From assembly GCF_018449515.1 (NCBI RefSeq), contig NZ_JAAVUQ010000021.1, positions 83,882 to 147,881 of the forward strand: a stretch of DNA of 64,000 nucleotides. The letters are read 5' to 3'. The notes under the pieces were generated by a model that was not told the DNA's origin, did no database searches, and saw nothing but the letters and a program-made list of their open reading frames with translations. The DNA is from Caballeronia sp. dw_19. GTDB taxonomy: Bacteria > Pseudomonadota > Gammaproteobacteria > Burkholderiales > Burkholderiaceae. Position numbers and translations under genes: made by a program. Each line of letters opens with the position of its first letter. Position 1 is the first letter of the stretch. Shown here piece by piece: positions 7,410 through 16,866 of the stretch.

Positions 7410-9482
7410 TCAGGCCGCCAGTTCAATCACAAGGTTCAGGGCTTCATCGACAACGGCGTTTTGCGCCGCTTTCAGCACGGAGCAACTGCTGTGCTCCTCG
7501 ATGACAGCGGGCCCCTCGACGCGCGCGCCGACCGCCAGCGCGCTGCGTTGATACACGGGAAGGGTATGCATGGCGCCATCGAAATAGACGGAGCGTGTTG
7601 CTTTGGACGCGCGCGCCGATGCCGATGGTGTCACGGCAGCCGATTGCGCCACGCCGCCGCGCCAGCCGGTCGGCGTGACGATTTGCAGCCGCAGGTTCGC
7701 GACCACGATGGGTTTATCGGCGCTCACGAAATTCCACAGGCGCTGGTGGGCCGCCTCGAAGCTGCTTGCGAGCGACTGGCACAAGCCGTCCTCGTGACCC
7801 TGCACCTCGACGGTAATGACGTCGGGCTGCCCCGCATAGCGGCAATCCGCAAGCCGGACGATATGCGCGCTTTCAGGATCGACATCAAGCCGGCGAAGCT
7901 CGGTTGCGCCCAGGTTGAGAAGTTCGGCGAACTGCGAGAAAAGCCCGGCGTCGTCGAGATGATCGAGATCCCGTTCCACTGGCCGCTGGTAGTCGTATTG
8001 CTGGTCCGCGACCGTCATGCCGAACGCACTGAACAAGCCCGGCAGCGGTGGAATCACCACGCGGCGAATCCCCATCTGCTGCGCGAGATCCAGCGCGTGA
8101 ACCGGGCCTGCGCCGCCGTAGCAAATATAGGAGAACTCGCGCGGATCGTAGCCGCGCTCGACCGTCATGATTCGAATGGCCTGCGCCATCAGCGCGTTGG
8201 CTACCGAGCGCACGGTCTGGGCCGCCTCGAGCACGCTCATGCCGAGCGGCTTCGCCACGCGCTCTTCCACCACCCGATGCGCGGCCTCGGCATCGAGCTT
8301 GAATTCGCCGCCGAGGAAACTGTCCGGATCGATATAACCGAGCACGAGATTGCAGTCCGTCACGGTGGCGCGCTGGCCGCCGCGGCCGTAGCAGGCCGGT
8401 CCCGGATCGGCGCCCGCGCTCTCCGGTCCGATACGCACGCCGCCGCCCGCATCGATCCATACGATCGAGCCGCCGCCTGCGCCGACCGAGTCGATATCGA
8501 TACTCGGGCTTCGCACGGCGTAGGTGTGCAAGAGGCTCTTGTTGCGCAGTTCAGGACGGAATTCGCGGATGAGCGAGACATCGAATGTGGTGCCGCCCAT
8601 GTCGCCGAGAATGGCGTTGCGCAGGCCGCTTTTTTCACAACTGCGGATGGCCGCGCTGACGCCGCCCGCGGGGCCCGATTCAAGCAGCACGATTGGACGA
8701 TCCGCTACGACGGCCGTGCTCGCGAGACCGCCGTTCGACTGCATGAAGAGGAGCTTGCCGTTAAAACCAAGGTCGGCAAGGCCGTGGCCAAGGCGCTCGA
8801 TATACCGTCCGCAAACGGGGCCGAGCATCGCGTTGATGACGGTTGAACTCGTGCGTTCGTACTCCATCACCTCGGGGTTGACGTCGTGCGATGCGCAGAT
8901 AAACCGGTCCGGCAGCAAGCGGCGCAAGATCTCGACAGTCTCGCGTTCATGCTGAGGATTGACATGGGCATGCAGGAACGAAACCGCGACCGCTTCCACG
9001 TCGGACGACCGGATCAAGGCCGCCAGGTCGTGCAATTCGCTACGCTGCAGCGGCGCTTCAATGCGCCCGTCGAAGGTCATGCGCTCGGTGACCTCGAGCC
9101 GCCAGCGGCGCTCCACCAGCGGGCGCGGGTTATCGAACAGCAGGTCATAGAGATCGGCCCGGTCGTGGCGCGATACACGCCGCAATTCGAGGATGTCGCG
9201 AAAGCCGCGCGTGGTGATCAACGCGGTCTTGGCGCCGGTTCCCTCGACCACCATGTTGGTGGCCATGGTCGTGCCATGGCCGAGAAACGATACGTCCGCG
9301 CTCGTCGAGCCCGATATCTCCAGGATGCGCCGGTAGCCTTCCATTGCGCCGACAACCCGGTCCTTGGGCGTGGTCGGCACCTTGGTCGACCAGACCTGAC
9401 CGTTTGCATCGTCCACCATGACGACGTCGGTGAACGTGCCTCCCACGTCGATTCCAATTCTTCTCACGCTGCTCATCTCCAC
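7410..9482 (-). CDS. hyuA: Hydantoinase A/oxoprolinase family protein
   Basis: This is the ATP-binding A subunit (about 690 aa, normal length), first gene of the leftward operon. It has the ASKHA-type phosphate loops RIGIDVGGTFTDVVMV at the N-terminus and LGDMGGTTFDVSLI in the middle, plus the ATNMVVEGTGAKTALITTRG region common to hydantoinase A. Either a GTG at 9482 or an ATG two codons later could be the start; the protein is the same apart from two residues. It is transcribed divergently from a LysR gene, its probable regulator. Possible activities are lactam or hydantoin hydrolysis or an ATP-dependent carboxylation. Confidence 0.93.
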   Translation of the reverse strand: MEMSSVRRIGIDVGGTFTDVVMVDDANGQVWSTKVPTTPKDRVVGAMEGYRRILEISGSTSADVSFLGHGTTMATNMVVEGTGAKTALITTRGFRDILELRRVSRHDRADLYDLLFDNPRPLVERRWRLEVTERMTFDGRIEAPLQRSELHDLAALIRSSDVEAVAVSFLHAHVNPQHERETVEILRRLLPDRFICASHDVNPEVMEYERTSSTVINAMLGPVCGRYIERLGHGLADLGFNGKLLFMQSNGGLASTAVVADRPIVLLESGPAGGVSAAIRSCEKSGLRNAILGDMGGTTFDVSLIREFRPELRNKSLLHTYAVRSPSIDIDSVGAGGGSIVWIDAGGGVRIGPESAGADPGPACYGRGGQRATVTDCNLVLGYIDPDSFLGGEFKLDAEAAHRVVEERVAKPLGMSVLEAAQTVRSVANALMAQAIRIMTVERGYDPREFSYICYGGAGPVHALDLAQQMGIRRVVIPPLPGLFSAFGMTVADQQYDYQRPVERDLDHLDDAGLFSQFAELLNLGATELRRLDVDPESAHIVRLADCRYAGQPDVITVEVQGHEDGLCQSLASSFEAAHQRLWNFVSADKPIVVANLRLQIVTPTGWRGGVAQSAAVTPSASARASKATRSVYFDGAMHTLPVYQRSALAVGARVEGPAVIEEHSSCSVLKAAQNAVVDEALNLVIELAA

Positions 9483-9509
9483 GGTCTCTGGGTTTCATGG
9501 CGCGGCATT

Positions 9510-9523
9510 GATCAGCTATGATC
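9510..9523. promoter_or_regulatory. Putative LysR-type operator
   Basis: GATCA-GCTA-TGATC is a perfect 5-4-5 palindrome in the 146-base divergent gap between hyuA and the LysR gene. It fits the loose T-N11-A form of LysR boxes. Assignment is by position and symmetry only. Confidence 0.35.
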
Positions 9524-9628
9524 GGACGCCCGCCGCATGCTCTGCTAGTGAATGAATGAGTGTAGTGATGCAGGAGGGTGCACAGATAATGAAACCTTCC
9601 GATCACGTGAGACTGTGGAGTTATATCG

Positions 9629-10570
9629 GTGATAACCAGTATCGACGCAATTCTCAGGCGCTTGCGCGGCAGCCATGTCGCGCTCCTGATCGCGCTCGAC
9701 GATCACGGCTCGTTGCGTCGCGCCGCGCAGCAGGTGTCGCTTTCGCAACCGGCCACGACCAAGTCGCTGCGGGAAATAGAATCGATGTTCGGCACGGAAC
9801 TGTTCGCGCGTTCGCCGCGCGGCATCGTGGCGAACGAACTTGGACGCTGCGTGATCCGCCACGCGCGTACCTTGCGCGCGGACGTCGGCGCGCTGCGCGA
9901 CGAGCTGGCCGCGATCATGCGGGGCAGGGGCGGCACGCTTGCCATCGGGGCCGTGATGGGCGCGGTGCCAGGCTGGCTCACGCCGACGCTCAAGGCGCTG
10001 CGCGAAGTGGAACCGGATGTCGCGGTGGAAGTGTGGGAGGACAACAGCGCGCGGCTGCTTTCCATGCTGGACCAGCGTACGCTCGACCTGGTACTGGGAC
10101 GGCCAAGCGTCAGCGTTCATCCGGAGGCTTACGACTTCATTCCGCTTGCCGTGGAAGAGATGTGCATTGTCGTGGACGGGGCGCATGAACTCGCCCGCAA
10201 GCCGGACGTCAGCTTGCTCGACATCGCGACGAATCCATGGATCGTGCCGCAGGCGCACTTGCCGCTGCGCTCGTTGCTGGAGCAGGTGTTCGAGGACGAG
10301 GGCCTGCCGTTTCCCGCTTACGCGACCGAAACCTCGTCCACGTTCGCCACGCTTGCGCTGCTGCGTTCCGGCGATGGCGCCGTCGGCCTCATCCCCATGA
10401 TCGTCGCGCAATATTTCGCGGAGGGCGGGTTGATCGGCATCCTGCCGATCAAGATCACGCGCACCGGCGCGCCTTACGGTATTGCTACACGCCGGGGCGC
10501 AACGCTCACCCGGCCGGTCCAGATGTTCATCGACCTTTGCCGCAGCCGGGCCGAAAACGCCACCCCCTGA
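9629..10570 (+). CDS. LysR-family transcriptional regulator
   Basis: This is a LysR regulator (313 aa) with an N-terminal winged helix (residues about 15-75, recognition region RRAAQQVSLSQPATTKSLREIE) and a periplasmic-binding-like effector domain from about residue 105. The opening ITSIDAILRRLRGSHVALL resembles the GbpR/CbnR-like branch often found beside sugar or organic-acid operons. Translation probably starts at GTG with a GGAG site nine bases upstream. The gene diverges from hyuA and is the likely activator of the hyuAB-CoA-transferase operon. A long open frame on the opposite strand is a codon-bias shadow. Confidence 0.9.
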   Translation: MITSIDAILRRLRGSHVALLIALDDHGSLRRAAQQVSLSQPATTKSLREIESMFGTELFARSPRGIVANELGRCVIRHARTLRADVGALRDELAAIMRGRGGTLAIGAVMGAVPGWLTPTLKALREVEPDVAVEVWEDNSARLLSMLDQRTLDLVLGRPSVSVHPEAYDFIPLAVEEMCIVVDGAHELARKPDVSLLDIATNPWIVPQAHLPLRSLLEQVFEDEGLPFPAYATETSSTFATLALLRSGDGAVGLIPMIVAQYFAEGGLIGILPIKITRTGAPYGIATRRGATLTRPVQMFIDLCRSRAENATP

Positions 10571-10652
10571 CGCGTCCGCCATGCGCCGCTGAGCGCATAG
10601 TCGAATACTTTTCCCTGCTCTCATGCCCGCGCCCCGGTCCCGAGGCGTCGGT

Positions 10653-10688
10653 GTGCGGCCGCTTGCAACCCGGCCGCACGCGCTTTTC
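10653..10688 (+). terminator. Rho-independent terminator of the LysR gene
   Basis: GTGCGGCCG (10653-10661) pairs perfectly with CGGCCGCAC (10671-10679) across a 9-base loop, followed shortly by TTTT. It lies 82 bases after the LysR stop codon. Confidence 0.65.
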
Positions 10689-10769
10689 CCCTCGCTCCCG
10701 CCCCGCTGTTTTCCCATTCGCCAATCCCCCGATACACCCGCTCAGGGCAAACCCCTAACGCGGCATCGA

Positions 10770-10804
10770 TTGTGTATTTGCATTATATTTATATAAAATA
10801 TAAT
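10770..10804 (+). promoter_or_regulatory. Promoter with AT-rich operator for MFS gene
   Basis: A TTGTGT -35-like element (10770-10775) and TATAAA (10792-10797) are spaced by 16 bases. A perfect 8-5-8 palindrome, TTATATTT-ATATA-AAATATAA (10783-10803), covers the -10 region. It contains ATAAAATATAA, which also opens the 19-base repeat found at 27268 and 34561. The rest of the 394-base gap before the MFS gene shows nothing else I can name. Confidence 0.5.
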
Positions 10805-10964
10805 TTATGGGTCTCGATGCCGGTCGAGATTTCGTATGGCGTCGCGTATTCAAGTATCCGACTATTCATGATCATTCGCTGGCATCCGCTGCCGGGCTTA
10901 AAACGGCATCCGACCTGAGAGCGAGCTCATTCCTAGAAAAACCAACAGCATTCAGGAGACATTC

Positions 10965-12278
10965 GTGCAGCCCACCGATCCTGTAACACTTGCATCACCC
11001 ACCTCTGTTTCCGGCGACCATGCGCAAGTCTATGGCCGCATTGCGCGCCGCTTGCTGCCCTTGCTTTTGATCTGCTATGTCGCGTGTTACCTGGATCGGG
11101 TGAACGTCGGATTCGCGAAGCTGCAGATGGCGGCTGACCTGGGCTTCAGCGACACCGTCTATGGACTTGGCGCGGGGATGTTCTTTATCGGCTACCTCGC
11201 GTTCGAGATGCCGAGCAACATGATCCTGTATCGGGTAGGGGCGCGCCTGTGGCTGGCGCGAATCATGATTACGTGGGCGCTGGTGTCCGCCGCGACGCTC
11301 TTCGTGCATACGCCGACCATGTTCTATGTCATGCGTTTCCTGCTCGGCATCGCGGAAGCCGGCTTCTTTCCGGGCGTGGTGCTGTATCTGACCCAGTGGT
11401 TCCCTTCGGAGCAACGCGGCAAGGTCATCACCCTGTTCATGATCGGCATACCCATTGCCGGTGTGCTCGGCGGTCCGGTATCGGGATGGATCATGGAGCA
11501 TATGAGAGGGACGGGTGGCCTGGCCTCATGGCAGTGGCTGTTTCTGCTTGAATCATTGCCGTCCATCGTCCTTGGGTTCGTGCTGTTCTTCTTCCTGCCA
11601 AATAACCTGGCCGACGTCAAATGGATGACCGCGGATGAGAAACAGTACGTCCGCTCGCAACTTGCGAACGAACGGCGAGGGAAGGCCGACGCGTCCTTCA
11701 CGCAGATGCTGCTGGACCGGCGCGTGTGGATATGCGTGGCGATCAACTTCTGCAACGCCATGGGACAGTACGGCATCGGTTTTTGGCTGCCCACGCTGGT
11801 ACAGAAAATGGGCATCCACGATAACTTCGAGATCGGCTACCTGAGCGCGATTCCTTATGCGGTTGCCGTGGTCGCGATGGTGCTGGTCAGCCGAAGTGGT
11901 GACCGCCTGCGAGAACGGCGCTGGCACGTGGCCGGCCCCGCATTGGTCGGTACGCTGGGTTTTGTGCTGAGTACCTTGCTGGTCGATCGACCGTCGTTCG
12001 CCATTGCTGCGCTGACGCTCGCGACCGCTGGCGTGATGACAACGCTGCCGCTTTTCTGGTGCCTTCCGACAGCGTTCCTGAAAGACGCATCGGGCGCGGC
12101 CGGTATCGGGTTGATCAATTCCGTGGGCGGGCTGGCGGGATTCGCGAGTCCGTTCCTGACAGGACGGCTCAATGATGTGACGCACGACGCGCGCTACGGC
12201 GTCTGGATGCTGGCCGCGTGGCTGGTTCTGAGCGCCTTCCTGATTCTTTCCATCCCGGCGAAGCTGGTGAACCGATAA
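10965..12278 (+). CDS. MFS transporter, ACS family
   Basis: This is a proton-linked organic-anion importer of the ACS group (437 aa, twelve predicted helices). It has the family segment ACYLDRVNVGFAKLQMAADL after helix 1 and a conserved GARLWLARIMI loop. Translation starts at GTG behind AGGAGACATTC. The gene stands alone between the LysR terminator and the promoter of the following operon, with an AT-rich operator on its own promoter. It is likely to import a sugar acid or similar anion handled by the neighbouring enzymes, but the substrate is not readable. Confidence 0.9.
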   Translation: MQPTDPVTLASPTSVSGDHAQVYGRIARRLLPLLLICYVACYLDRVNVGFAKLQMAADLGFSDTVYGLGAGMFFIGYLAFEMPSNMILYRVGARLWLARIMITWALVSAATLFVHTPTMFYVMRFLLGIAEAGFFPGVVLYLTQWFPSEQRGKVITLFMIGIPIAGVLGGPVSGWIMEHMRGTGGLASWQWLFLLESLPSIVLGFVLFFFLPNNLADVKWMTADEKQYVRSQLANERRGKADASFTQMLLDRRVWICVAINFCNAMGQYGIGFWLPTLVQKMGIHDNFEIGYLSAIPYAVAVVAMVLVSRSGDRLRERRWHVAGPALVGTLGFVLSTLLVDRPSFAIAALTLATAGVMTTLPLFWCLPTAFLKDASGAAGIGLINSVGGLAGFASPFLTGRLNDVTHDARYGVWMLAAWLVLSAFLILSIPAKLVNR

Positions 12279-12401
12279 CGGCATACATCCGTCGCGCGTT
12301 ACCGGCGCACGTCACCCGCGGCCACTGACAGGTCTCATGCCGAGACGCAAACCGCGCGACCGCGAAGCTCAGGTGACACTGCCGCTGGCGGAAACTGTCG
12401 C

Positions 12402-12447
12402 TTGACAAAGGCCGGCGAGACATAGAATATAAAAAATAAAAAATATT
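12402..12447 (+). promoter_or_regulatory. Promoter region with AT-rich box for the MBL-ABC-dha operon
   Basis: A consensus TTGACA -35 (12402-12407) is followed after 15 bases by TAGAAT (12423-12428). Overlapping and following the -10 is AATATAAAAAATAAAAA (12426-12442), running into AATATTT. The same 17 bases occur at 45393-45409 in the second ABC transporter's divergent promoter region. The remaining part of the 402-base gap (12279-12680) has no visible gene. Confidence 0.5.
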
Positions 12448-12680
12448 TCTGTCATGGCCGATGATATAAATACGAGCGCGTTCGTACCGGATGCACACGC
12501 CGGAGAATGCGTTCGGGGTCAAAGGAAAACAGGTGCAAGCCGGCTTCAGCCGGGCACCACGACGTAGTGAGCGACAAGACACACGCGTCGCGCAATCGTG
12601 GTCAGGCCGGCATCTCGATCGAGCGGCGACGCTCGCAACTTTTGGATGAACCGCGGTAAGAAAAGATTCAGGAGACTGAC

Positions 12681-13580
12681 TTGAACGTTCAGAAGATTGG
12701 CAACGTAGCAATCCATAAAGTCGATGAGATTGCGCGGATGGCGCTGGAAGCAAAGTGGCTGTTTCCATCGATTGACGAAGAGCTTGTCGCAGCGCATCGG
12801 CACACGCTCGGTCCGCTGCTCGTGGAACCCGGGTCCACGAGGCTGTACATGAGCTTTCATAGCTATGTCATCCGCACCCGGCATCACACCATCCTGGTCG
12901 ATGCCTGTAACGGCAACCACAAGCAGCGTCCCTCGATGCCGGCCTGGAACGACCTCGATACGCCGTATCTCGCCAACCTCGCCGCTATCGGCGTGCGGCC
13001 TGAAGACATCGACATCGTGTTGTGCACGCATTTGCATGCGGATCACGTTGGCTGGAACACACGCCTTCAGAATGGCAAATGGGTGCCGACGTTTCCGAAC
13101 GCGCGCTACCTGATGGCGCGCGTGGAATACGAGCACCTGTTGAAGCAGAAACATGCCGATCCGCACACGCCGGTCAATCGCGGCTCATTCGACGACAGCG
13201 TCCTGCCGGTTGTCGAGCACGGCCGCGCGGACATGGTCGAGTTGGACCACATGGTCGAGCGCGAACTGGGCGAGAACATCTGGTTGTCTCCGGCATGCGG
13301 CCACACACCGGGCCATGTGTTCGTCAATGTGGGCGAGCATGGCCGCGAACGCGCCGTGTTCACAGGCGACGTCATTCATCACCCGATCCAGTTCATCGAT
13401 ACGAGCGTCGCCAACCTGGCGGACTTCAACCCGCAGCAAGCGCGGGACACGCGCCTGGGGCTTATGCGCCGTTACGCCGATACCGACACGCTTGTCATGA
13501 CAGGACACTTTCCTTCGCCGACCGCGGGCCGCATCGTGAGTCATGGTGATCAGTTCCGCTTCGCGTTCAAGGAAGACTGA
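12681..13580 (+). CDS. MBL-fold metallo-hydrolase
   Basis: This is a metallo-beta-lactamase-fold hydrolase (299 aa), likely dinuclear zinc and cytoplasmic. The core metal motif CTHLHADHVGWN (HxHxDH), the later CGHTPGHV histidine, FTGDVIHHP aspartate and MTGHFPSP histidine are all present, so it should be active. The family includes lactonases, esterases and arylsulfatases. Next to carbohydrate-type import and a DHA-type kinase, a lactonase or ester hydrolase role is plausible. Translation starts at TTG (no better ATG nearby) with GGAG eight bases upstream. It is 109 bases before the ABC binding-protein gene and probably leads that operon. Confidence 0.88.
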   Translation: MNVQKIGNVAIHKVDEIARMALEAKWLFPSIDEELVAAHRHTLGPLLVEPGSTRLYMSFHSYVIRTRHHTILVDACNGNHKQRPSMPAWNDLDTPYLANLAAIGVRPEDIDIVLCTHLHADHVGWNTRLQNGKWVPTFPNARYLMARVEYEHLLKQKHADPHTPVNRGSFDDSVLPVVEHGRADMVELDHMVERELGENIWLSPACGHTPGHVFVNVGEHGRERAVFTGDVIHHPIQFIDTSVANLADFNPQQARDTRLGLMRRYADTDTLVMTGHFPSPTAGRIVSHGDQFRFAFKED

Positions 13581-13689
13581 CGCCCGGGCAAAAACCGCGC
13601 AATGGAGCAGGGCGCTTTCGTTGCCGGTTGAAGTAAGCGCATCTCGGGTGGGTAGTTAGCTGCCCGGACAATTCCAACTGGAGACATGT

Positions 13690-14868
13690 ATGAGCAAGAG
13701 GAAGTTTGGGGCGATCGCGACACGCGCGTTGTGCGCGGGTGCTTTGTGCGCAATCGCATTGTCGGCCCATGCGCAGGAAGTGATGAAGATTGGCGTGATT
13801 GCTTCGCTGTCCGGAGGCGGCACTGCCTGGGGCCTCGGGCTCGAGCGGGGCGTACAGATCGCGGCTGACCAGATCAACGAACAGGGCGGTTTGAAGCTCG
13901 CGGGCAAGACCTACAAGCTGGAGGTGATCCCCTACGACGACCAGTACAACGCGGCGCAGGCGAAGACGGCCGCTGACCGGCTCGTCAATCGCGACGAAGT
14001 GAAGGTTATTTTTGGCCCGGTCGGCTCACCCGGCGCAATGGGCTCGCTGCCGGTCACGCAGCCGGCGAAGGTAATTCAGTTCGTCGACGGTTATGCACCC
14101 GCGATTCTGAAGAACGAGTGGCAGGGCGCGTACGTATTTCGTATCAACAACAGCACCCTCGAATTCTCCGAACCCATAGTTGCGTGGTTGAAGAAGACTT
14201 ATCCGAATGCGAAAAAGGTCGGCATGATCGCGCCGAACGACGCGACGGGGCAGGCGGGCGTGCCGATCCTGGCAACGGCCTACAAGAACCAGGGGTTCAC
14301 TGTATGGACCGAGAACTATGAGCGGGGAACGAAGGAGTTCACGCCGCTGGTGCTGCGCATGATGGCGCAGAACGTCGATGTATTCGATCTCAACGCGAAC
14401 GCGCCGGGCGAAGCCGGGCTCCTCGTCAAGCAGGCGCGCCAGGTTGGCTATAAAGGGCTGATCGTGCAGTCGGGCGGGGCCGGTATTGATGAGCTGATCG
14501 CTATTGCGGGGCCGCTTGCCAACAACATGCTGAAGTACGACGTCATTGACGAATCCTTGCCACGTGTCCAGCCGTTCGTGGCGCTTTATCACAAGAAGTA
14601 CACCGGTGTGATGAACGGGCTCGCACCGGTCTACTACAACGCCGCGAACATCTACTTCGAAGCAATGCGCCGCGCCGATTCCACCGACACAACCAAGATT
14701 CGCGACCAGATCGAAAAGCTGGGCGGAAACTATGACGCACCGATTTTCGGCAAGGTGGTGTGGACCGGCGAGAAGAACTACGGCGTGAATCACCAGCTTC
14801 TGCATACGTTCGTGATCAAGGAAGTGCAGAACGGCAAAGCAACGGTGAAAGCGGTGATCACGCCCTAA
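13690..14868 (+). CDS. ABC transporter substrate-binding protein (Liv type)
   Basis: This is a periplasmic binding protein of the branched-chain amino acid/amide family (392 aa). A signal peptide of about 28 residues (basic start, hydrophobic ALCAGALCAIALS, cleavage after AHA) precedes EVMKIGVIASLSGGGTAWG, the standard start of type I Peripla_BP_6 proteins. The fold continues to the end without gaps. GGAGACATGT precedes the ATG. It heads the five-gene transporter followed by dhaK and dhaL. Many members bind aromatic acids, amides or polyols rather than amino acids, so the ligand is open. Confidence 0.92.
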   Translation: MSKRKFGAIATRALCAGALCAIALSAHAQEVMKIGVIASLSGGGTAWGLGLERGVQIAADQINEQGGLKLAGKTYKLEVIPYDDQYNAAQAKTAADRLVNRDEVKVIFGPVGSPGAMGSLPVTQPAKVIQFVDGYAPAILKNEWQGAYVFRINNSTLEFSEPIVAWLKKTYPNAKKVGMIAPNDATGQAGVPILATAYKNQGFTVWTENYERGTKEFTPLVLRMMAQNVDVFDLNANAPGEAGLLVKQARQVGYKGLIVQSGGAGIDELIAIAGPLANNMLKYDVIDESLPRVQPFVALYHKKYTGVMNGLAPVYYNAANIYFEAMRRADSTDTTKIRDQIEKLGGNYDAPIFGKVVWTGEKNYGVNHQLLHTFVIKEVQNGKATVKAVITP

Positions 14869-14968
14869 CGGCAGCCCGGCAGCCCCGGATTGCCCACGGT
14901 CGATGCCCGCGCTCCACGCGCGGATTCGGCTGCTGCGGTAATCGGTGAAAAGCGATTCAGGAGCGTTC

Positions 14969-15838
14969 ATGTTTTCTTTTTCTGTTTTAGCGCAAGTGTT
15001 TGTGGACGGCATAGGCCTGAGCGCGATCTATATTCTGATCGCGCTCGGGTTCACCTTGCTGTTCGGCATCATGCGTGTCGTGAATTTTGCGCATGGAGCA
15101 TTTGCGATGCTGGGGGGCTATGCGCTCTATTACCTTTACGGCAATCTCGGATTGCCGTACCTGGTCGCGGCGCCGCTCGCCGCGTTCGTTGTTGCCACGG
15201 GAGCGCTCGTGCTTGAGCGGCTCGTATACCGGTTTTTCTATCAGAAGATGTTCCAGAGCATGATCGGGCTGCTCGGGCTCGACATGGCGATCACGTACCT
15301 CGCGGTCATTGCGTGGAATGCCGAGGAGCGTTCGGTGCCGCCGAGCACGGACGCGCTGATGCAAGCGGGCACTCTCGTGTTTCCCGCGCAAAAGCTGATC
15401 ATTGCCGGGATCGCGGCCGTGGCGCTGCTGGCGTTCTATCTGTTCACGCATTACTCCCGGTACGGGCTCGCCATGCGCGCGGCATCGCAGGATGTCGACA
15501 TTGCCGAGGCGCAAGGCGTCAACAGCAAGTCTATTTATCGGCTCGCGTTCTTCATTGCAATTTTCATGGCGGCGCTCGCCGGCGGCTTCTATGCGCAGAC
15601 CTATGCGCTCTCGCCGTTCGCCGGTGAGCCACAGTTGATGATCGCCTTCGTGGTCGTGATCCTGGGCGGCATGGGCAGTATTCCAGGGGTGGCGCTGGGC
15701 GGCTTGCTGCTCGGTTTCGCCAATAGTTTCCTCGGGACGTTCTACGGCAGCGCGACATCGGTTTTCGTGTCGTTCGGGGCGGTCATCCTGTTGTTGATCG
15801 TGCGGCCCTGGGGCCTGTTAGGAGCGAGGGAAGCATGA
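14969..15838 (+). CDS. ABC transporter permease LivH type
   Basis: This is an inner-membrane permease (289 aa) with about eight hydrophobic segments and the family motif LGFTLLFGIMRVVNFAHGAF near the N-terminus. The EAA-like loop and the GMGSIPGVALGGLLLG segment near the C-terminus are typical of LivH. The ATG at 14969 is preferred because AGGAGCGTTC precedes it; an in-frame GTG lies eight codons upstream. A small GC hairpin (around 14904-14921) between the binding-protein gene and this one could lower permease expression relative to the binding protein. The stop overlaps the next gene by 4 bases. Confidence 0.92.
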   Translation: MFSFSVLAQVFVDGIGLSAIYILIALGFTLLFGIMRVVNFAHGAFAMLGGYALYYLYGNLGLPYLVAAPLAAFVVATGALVLERLVYRFFYQKMFQSMIGLLGLDMAITYLAVIAWNAEERSVPPSTDALMQAGTLVFPAQKLIIAGIAAVALLAFYLFTHYSRYGLAMRAASQDVDIAEAQGVNSKSIYRLAFFIAIFMAALAGGFYAQTYALSPFAGEPQLMIAFVVVILGGMGSIPGVALGGLLLGFANSFLGTFYGSATSVFVSFGAVILLLIVRPWGLLGAREA

Positions 15839-16866
15839 GCAAACCATCGACTATCGATTCCGGCGCATTGCATCAAGGCGTGAGGCCGCGCAGGCTCGGT
15901 GAACAGCCGGTGCGCCGCTGGCTCACGCATCCGGGTGTGCTTGCGATCATTGTGCTGGCGCTGATTGCATTGCCGCTGGTGTTCACGAACAAGTTCATCC
16001 TGTCCGTTGCGGTGACCACCTTCATCACGGCGATTGCCGCAGCGTCCTTGCACCTGATCGTGCGGACGGGTCACGTCTCGCTTGGGCATGCGGCGTTCAT
16101 GGGCATTGGCGCTTACGTATCGGCGATTGCGACCATGCAGTTGAACCTCGCATTTCCGCTGGCCCTCGCGCTCGGTTTTCTCGCGCCTGCCGTGATTGCA
16201 TTGCTGATTGGCCCGGTCGTGCTGCGCCTGACCGGCAAGTACTTCGTGCTGGTTACATTCCTGCTCGGTGAAATTGTCAGGACCGTGTTCGTCAACTGGT
16301 CGAGCGTGACGGGCGGATCGAGCGGCATATCGGGCGTGCCCTCGCCGAGTCCGCTGTTTGCGCAGCCGGTACCGTTCTATTATCTCGCGCTTGCGTTCGT
16401 GGTCGTGATCCTGGCGTTCATCGCACGGCTGCTGACTTCAGAGATTGGCCGCACGATCGAATCGATCCGCGAAAGCGAGGCGCTTGCGCGCTGTTCCGGT
16501 GTGCCGGTCCTGCGCACGAAAGTGGTCATCTTCATGCTGGGCTGCGGACTGGCCGGCGTGGCCGGTGCGCTGCAAGGGCACTTCGTCCACTACATCGATC
16601 CAACGTCGTTCTCGATGGACCAGTCGCTCAATCTCGTGGTCATCAATGTGGTCGGCGGCATGTACACGCTGATCGGGCCGATTGTCGGCACGTTGTTCAT
16701 CGTCCTGCTGCCTGAGTTTCTGCGTGGTTATGTGGAACTTCAGCATGTGTTCTTCGGCATCGTGCTGATTCTCGTCATGGCGTTTTTCTCGGGAGGCATT
16801 GCGGATATCGGCACGTTGTTCAGGCGGCTCTCGCAAGAGCGCGGCGCGAGGAGGGGAACGCAATGA
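15835..16866 (+). CDS. ABC transporter permease LivM type
   Basis: This is the second membrane subunit of the transporter (343 aa, about ten hydrophobic segments). It has the LivM features LHLIVRTGHVSLGHAAFMGI, the serine- and glycine-rich GGSSGISGVPSP loop and GRTIESIRESEALARCSGV, the cytoplasmic loop that contacts the ATPases. The start ATGA overlaps the LivH stop, and its end overlaps the LivG start by 4 bases, so the subunits are co-translated in stoichiometric order. Confidence 0.93.
   Translation: MSKPSTIDSGALHQGVRPRRLGEQPVRRWLTHPGVLAIIVLALIALPLVFTNKFILSVAVTTFITAIAAASLHLIVRTGHVSLGHAAFMGIGAYVSAIATMQLNLAFPLALALGFLAPAVIALLIGPVVLRLTGKYFVLVTFLLGEIVRTVFVNWSSVTGGSSGISGVPSPSPLFAQPVPFYYLALAFVVVILAFIARLLTSEIGRTIESIRESEALARCSGVPVLRTKVVIFMLGCGLAGVAGALQGHFVHYIDPTSFSMDQSLNLVVINVVGGMYTLIGPIVGTLFIVLLPEFLRGYVELQHVFFGIVLILVMAFFSGGIADIGTLFRRLSQERGARRGTQ

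Noticed and set aside
9545..10717. A 390-codon open frame on the minus strand opposite the LysR gene.
   Set aside because: It is antisense to a clear LysR protein, has strongly biased RPAH-rich composition and no recognisable domain; it is a codon-usage shadow in high-GC DNA.
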